Assembly: GCA_013002105.1 (NCBI GenBank)
Contig: JABDKS010000280.1
Coordinates: 1 to 17,691 of the forward strand
Direction of reading: 5' to 3'
Source of the DNA: Pirellulaceae bacterium
Lineage (GTDB): Bacteria > Planctomycetota > Planctomycetia > Pirellulales > Pirellulaceae
Length of the DNA stretch: 17,691 bases
Below are positions 15,215 through 17,691 of this stretch, in pieces. The notes under the pieces are model-generated. The model saw only the letters and a list, made by a program, of their open reading frames with translations. It was not told the origin of the DNA and searched no databases. Every line of letters begins with the position of its first letter. Position 1 is the first letter of the stretch. Position numbers and translations under genes: made by a program.

Positions 15215-16516
15215 CTAAGATTCGGATTCACTGAGCTTGAATCTGACTTTCGTGGCACTGTCATTCTTTACCTCGAGGACTTCCGCGGTCGCTCCGTCTA
15301 ATTGTATCGAATCTCCTTGTGACGGAATTTTTTGCGAAAATTCCATCAGCAGTCCGCTGATTGTATCGACTTCGGTCGACTCCTCCAGGGGAATATCCAG
15401 TCGTCGTCGAGCTTCATCGATCGGCGTCGTCCCTGAAACAAGAAACTGACCGACGCCTTCGGGAACAATATTGGGTTCGGCATTGTCAAACTCATCATCG
15501 ACTTCACCGACGATTTTTTCTAGTACGTTCTCCAGAGTCACCATCCCGGTAATCGTTCCGTATTCGTCAATCACAAACGCCATCAATTGATGGGTTGCTT
15601 GGAAGTGACGCAGCACCCGGCTGATCGGCATGGTTTCGGGAACCTTTCTGGGCGGACGCATGATGGTCCGAACGTCGAACTCGGTGTCCTCCGGTGCGAT
15701 CCCCAACAAGTCTTTGATGTGGACGACCCCCAGGACACGGTCGAGCGACCGATCGCAAACCGGATACCGTGTATGCATTGTCGTGCGTACCAATTCACGC
15801 AAATTGCCAATGGGTTCATTGATGTCAAAGAAGTCGACTTCGCCACGCGGCAACATCACTCGCCGTACGATCATGTCATCGAATTCAAAGACGTTGTTGA
15901 TCAATGAATGTTCGTTGCGACTGAGGTTGCCGTGAATGTGGGCTTCCCGCAGTAACGCACGAATTTCTTCTTCGGTGTTGACCCCATCATGGTCCGAGGC
16001 TCCCTTGATGCCGACTAGACGTAGCAAGAACGATGTGACGACATTCAGAACCGTAAGAAAAGGGAATAGAATCACATAGAAAAATTTGAGCGGCGCGGCG
16101 CACCACAACAACATCGTTTCAGGTCGACGAATTGCAAAAATCTTTGGGAACTGTTCGCCGACGACTAGATGCAATCCGGTGATTACCGAAAAAGCGATAA
16201 TAAAACCCATCGCGTGGATCAATTTCTCATTCGTGATGCTCATCCAACCAAGCACTGGTTCGACCAAAGCAGCAAAGGCGGGTTCACCGACCCAACCGAG
16301 TGCTAGCGAAGCCATGGTGATGCCCAATTGGCAGGCTGAAAGAGATTCATCCAGACGCTTCGCAAGCCATCTGGCCGTGCCAGCGAACGCCTTGCCTTCG
16401 CGAGCCAATTGTTCGATTCGCGAAATACGCACCTTCACCAATGCGAATTCAGCAGCGACAAAGAAGCCGTTCAAAATAATGAGGACAACGGCCAAGCTAA
16501 GAAAAAGGAGGGTCAT
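15215..16516 (-). CDS. CNNM/CorC-type membrane protein (DUF21-CBS-CorC_HlyC)
   Basis: This belongs to the CNNM/CorC family, members of which are linked to Mg2+ efflux; many are annotated as hemolysin or HCC proteins. The 433-aa chain has the complete layout. The DUF21 membrane domain (about 1-195) has helices near 3-25, 62-90, 100-120 and 135-165. It contains the conserved QLGITMASLALGWVGEPAF (63-81) and the sequence VGEQFPK (119-125). A CBS pair follows (about 212-340, with DEYG at 317-320), and then the CorC_HlyC domain (about 350-428). The first Met after NTE-type signals is ATG 16514-16516, without a clear ribosome-binding site. It lies 48 bp after corA on the same strand and 112 bp before the zinc-ribbon CBS gene, whose CBS pair is its paralogue. 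The pairing with corA supports a role in Mg2+ or divalent-ion balance, though other functions are reported for the family. Confidence 0.93.
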   Translation of the reverse strand: MTLLFLSLAVVLIILNGFFVAAEFALVKVRISRIEQLAREGKAFAGTARWLAKRLDESLSACQLGITMASLALGWVGEPAFAALVEPVLGWMSITNEKLIHAMGFIIAFSVITGLHLVVGEQFPKIFAIRRPETMLLWCAAPLKFFYVILFPFLTVLNVVTSFLLRLVGIKGASDHDGVNTEEEIRALLREAHIHGNLSRNEHSLINNVFEFDDMIVRRVMLPRGEVDFFDINEPIGNLRELVRTTMHTRYPVCDRSLDRVLGVVHIKDLLGIAPEDTEFDVRTIMRPPRKVPETMPISRVLRHFQATHQLMAFVIDEYGTITGMVTLENVLEKIVGEVDDEFDNAEPNIVPEGVGQFLVSGTTPIDEARRRLDIPLEESTEVDTISGLLMEFSQKIPSQGDSIQLDGATAEVLEVKNDSATKVRFKLSESES

Positions 16517-16564
16517 CGATGATGGGTTCCCGGAGGAGGATTACAAAAAGATCAGTATAGCGGG

Positions 16565-17691
16565 CTAAGCGGATAGCCAGCCTTTGCGGTACAAGTAGGC
16601 GAGCAACCCGCCCGCCATAACAGCCATCAGCCCTAGTGCGAACGGGTAACCGAACGCCCAGTGCAACTCTGGCATGTTCATCACAGAAGCTTCACTGTCG
16701 AAATTCATTCCGTAGATCCCCGCGACAAAACTCATGGGGATAAAGATTGTGGCAATGATCGTCAACACTTTCATCACGTCGTTGTTTTTTTCGCTCAGCA
16801 TCGCGAAATACAATTCACGTAATTCGCCACATGTTTCTCGATCCGTGTCGGCTGCTTCGATCAGTTGTTGGATGTGGTCTTGGCAATCACGAAAATACAA
16901 CAAAGTGTCTTCGGAAACGACATCGCCTGCCTCGCGTAATACTTCGTTCAGTGCATTGCGATGCTGATTGACCACTTTTCGGATCAACAGCAGGTCGGCA
17001 CGAATGTCGTGAAGATGGAGTGGCAGATTGCGATTAGCGTGTTCGTACAAAGAGTCAGAAATGCGGTCCAATTCTAACGAGTAGCCTTCCAGCAGCGGGA
17101 AATACGAATCGACGATTGCGTCGATGATTGAGTACAGTAAGTAATCGGAATCCCTCTTTCGGATCCGTCCCAGTCTGTTGGCAATCCGATGACGAACTGG
17201 ATCGAGACAATCCCCCGGTCGCTCTTGCAATGTGATGACCACACCATCGACCAGGAACAGGCTGATCTGTTCGGTCTCGAATCCGTTGTCCGCAATTGGC
17301 ATTCGGGCAACAAAAAACAGCGTCTCCCCGTAGCATTCCAGCTTTGCATGCTGGTGTACGTTCACAACATCTTCGAGTGCCAGCGGGTGGATGCCGTATA
17401 ACTTGCCCAGCGCCTTGAGCATTTTGATGTCGCCCAGTCCATCGACGTTGACCCATGCGACCTGCGTATTGTCTTGATTCGCTGCGTGCGCGAGGTCGGT
17501 CTGAGTTGCGGACTGGGGAGCTCCGCTGAGCGGACGTTTGACGAGGTGATCGGTTAGGCCAGCGAGTTCGTCGACCGAGTCGACAAAATTATCGGAATGG
17601 TTCTTGGCGTCATACTCAATGACACGAATCTTGCCCTGGCTGCTGCCGGATTTCGCGCGCAGTTGACCAGGGACAGCACCCACGGTCACTC
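16565..17691 (-). CDS. corA: Magnesium/cobalt transporter CorA (5' end at window edge)
   Basis: This is a pentameric Mg2+/Co2+ channel of the inner membrane. The frame is open to the window edge; a GTG at 17687-17689 gives 374 aa, but the true start may lie outside. The large cytoplasmic domain (about 75-300) includes HPLALEDVVN (101-110), a hallmark of the family. It is followed by the long stalk helix, membrane helix 1 (about 307-326), the selectivity motif YGMNF (GMN at 327-329), a short acidic loop (MPELHW), and membrane helix 2 (about 346-366) with a basic end (YRKGW). Nothing essential is missing. It is the first gene of a minus-strand set: 48 bp to the CNNM/CorC-like gene, then the zinc-ribbon CBS gene and the MscS-type channel. 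CorA and CorC-like proteins are classically associated. Confidence 0.94.
   Translation of the reverse strand, partial: VTVGAVPGQLRAKSGSSQGKIRVIEYDAKNHSDNFVDSVDELAGLTDHLVKRPLSGAPQSATQTDLAHAANQDNTQVAWVNVDGLGDIKMLKALGKLYGIHPLALEDVVNVHQHAKLECYGETLFFVARMPIADNGFETEQISLFLVDGVVITLQERPGDCLDPVRHRIANRLGRIRKRDSDYLLYSIIDAIVDSYFPLLEGYSLELDRISDSLYEHANRNLPLHLHDIRADLLLIRKVVNQHRNALNEVLREAGDVVSEDTLLYFRDCQDHIQQLIEAADTDRETCGELRELYFAMLSEKNNDVMKVLTIIATIFIPMSFVAGIYGMNFDSEASVMNMPELHWAFGYPFALGLMAVMAGGLLAYLYRKGWLSA

Overview
The window looks like a chromosomal segment of a planctomycete, most likely a Rhodopirellula/Pirellula-type organism. This is inferred from moderate GC, weak or absent Shine-Dalgarno sequences before most genes, long low-complexity Pro/Ala/Ser linkers, and protein types such as a VKOR-thioredoxin fusion and a long coiled-coil MscS channel. 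No tRNA, rRNA, CRISPR array, transposase or phage gene is visible. The content is housekeeping or signalling rather than a mobile island.

Left part (1-2956, minus strand): a small helical protein of unknown function, a doubtful overlapping ORF, a large membrane VKOR-DsbA-like disulfide-forming protein, and another small unknown protein.

Middle (3062-8071, plus strand): a membrane PAS sensor histidine kinase overlaps by 8 bp an NtrC-type sigma-54 response regulator. It is followed by the Mg2+ channel MgtE. Convergent to mgtE is a CdaA-type diadenylate cyclase fused to a YbbR (CdaR-like) domain, and divergent from that is a DHH/DHHA1 phosphoesterase that could degrade c-di-AMP or pApA.

Next (10622-11308): a very good sigma-54 (-24/-12) promoter with an upstream palindromic activator-like site. 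It drives an unlisted 38-residue, very lysine-rich protein with a strong ribosome-binding site and a strong intrinsic terminator. A 106-bp palindromic repeat element follows.

Right part (11449-17691, minus strand): a probable ion-transport cluster in the order corA, a CNNM/CorC-type DUF21-CBS-CorC_HlyC membrane protein, a soluble zinc-ribbon protein carrying a duplicate of that neighbour's CBS pair, a 16-bp tandem repeat, and a large MscS-family channel.

Taken together, the window puts c-di-AMP synthesis and possible breakdown beside two Mg2+ transporters, a CorC-like protein, a mechanosensitive channel and three CBS-pair proteins. The inferred theme is ionic and osmotic homeostasis. The two strongest leads are the CdaA-CdaR-like fusion in this setting and the sigma-54-controlled mini-gene.
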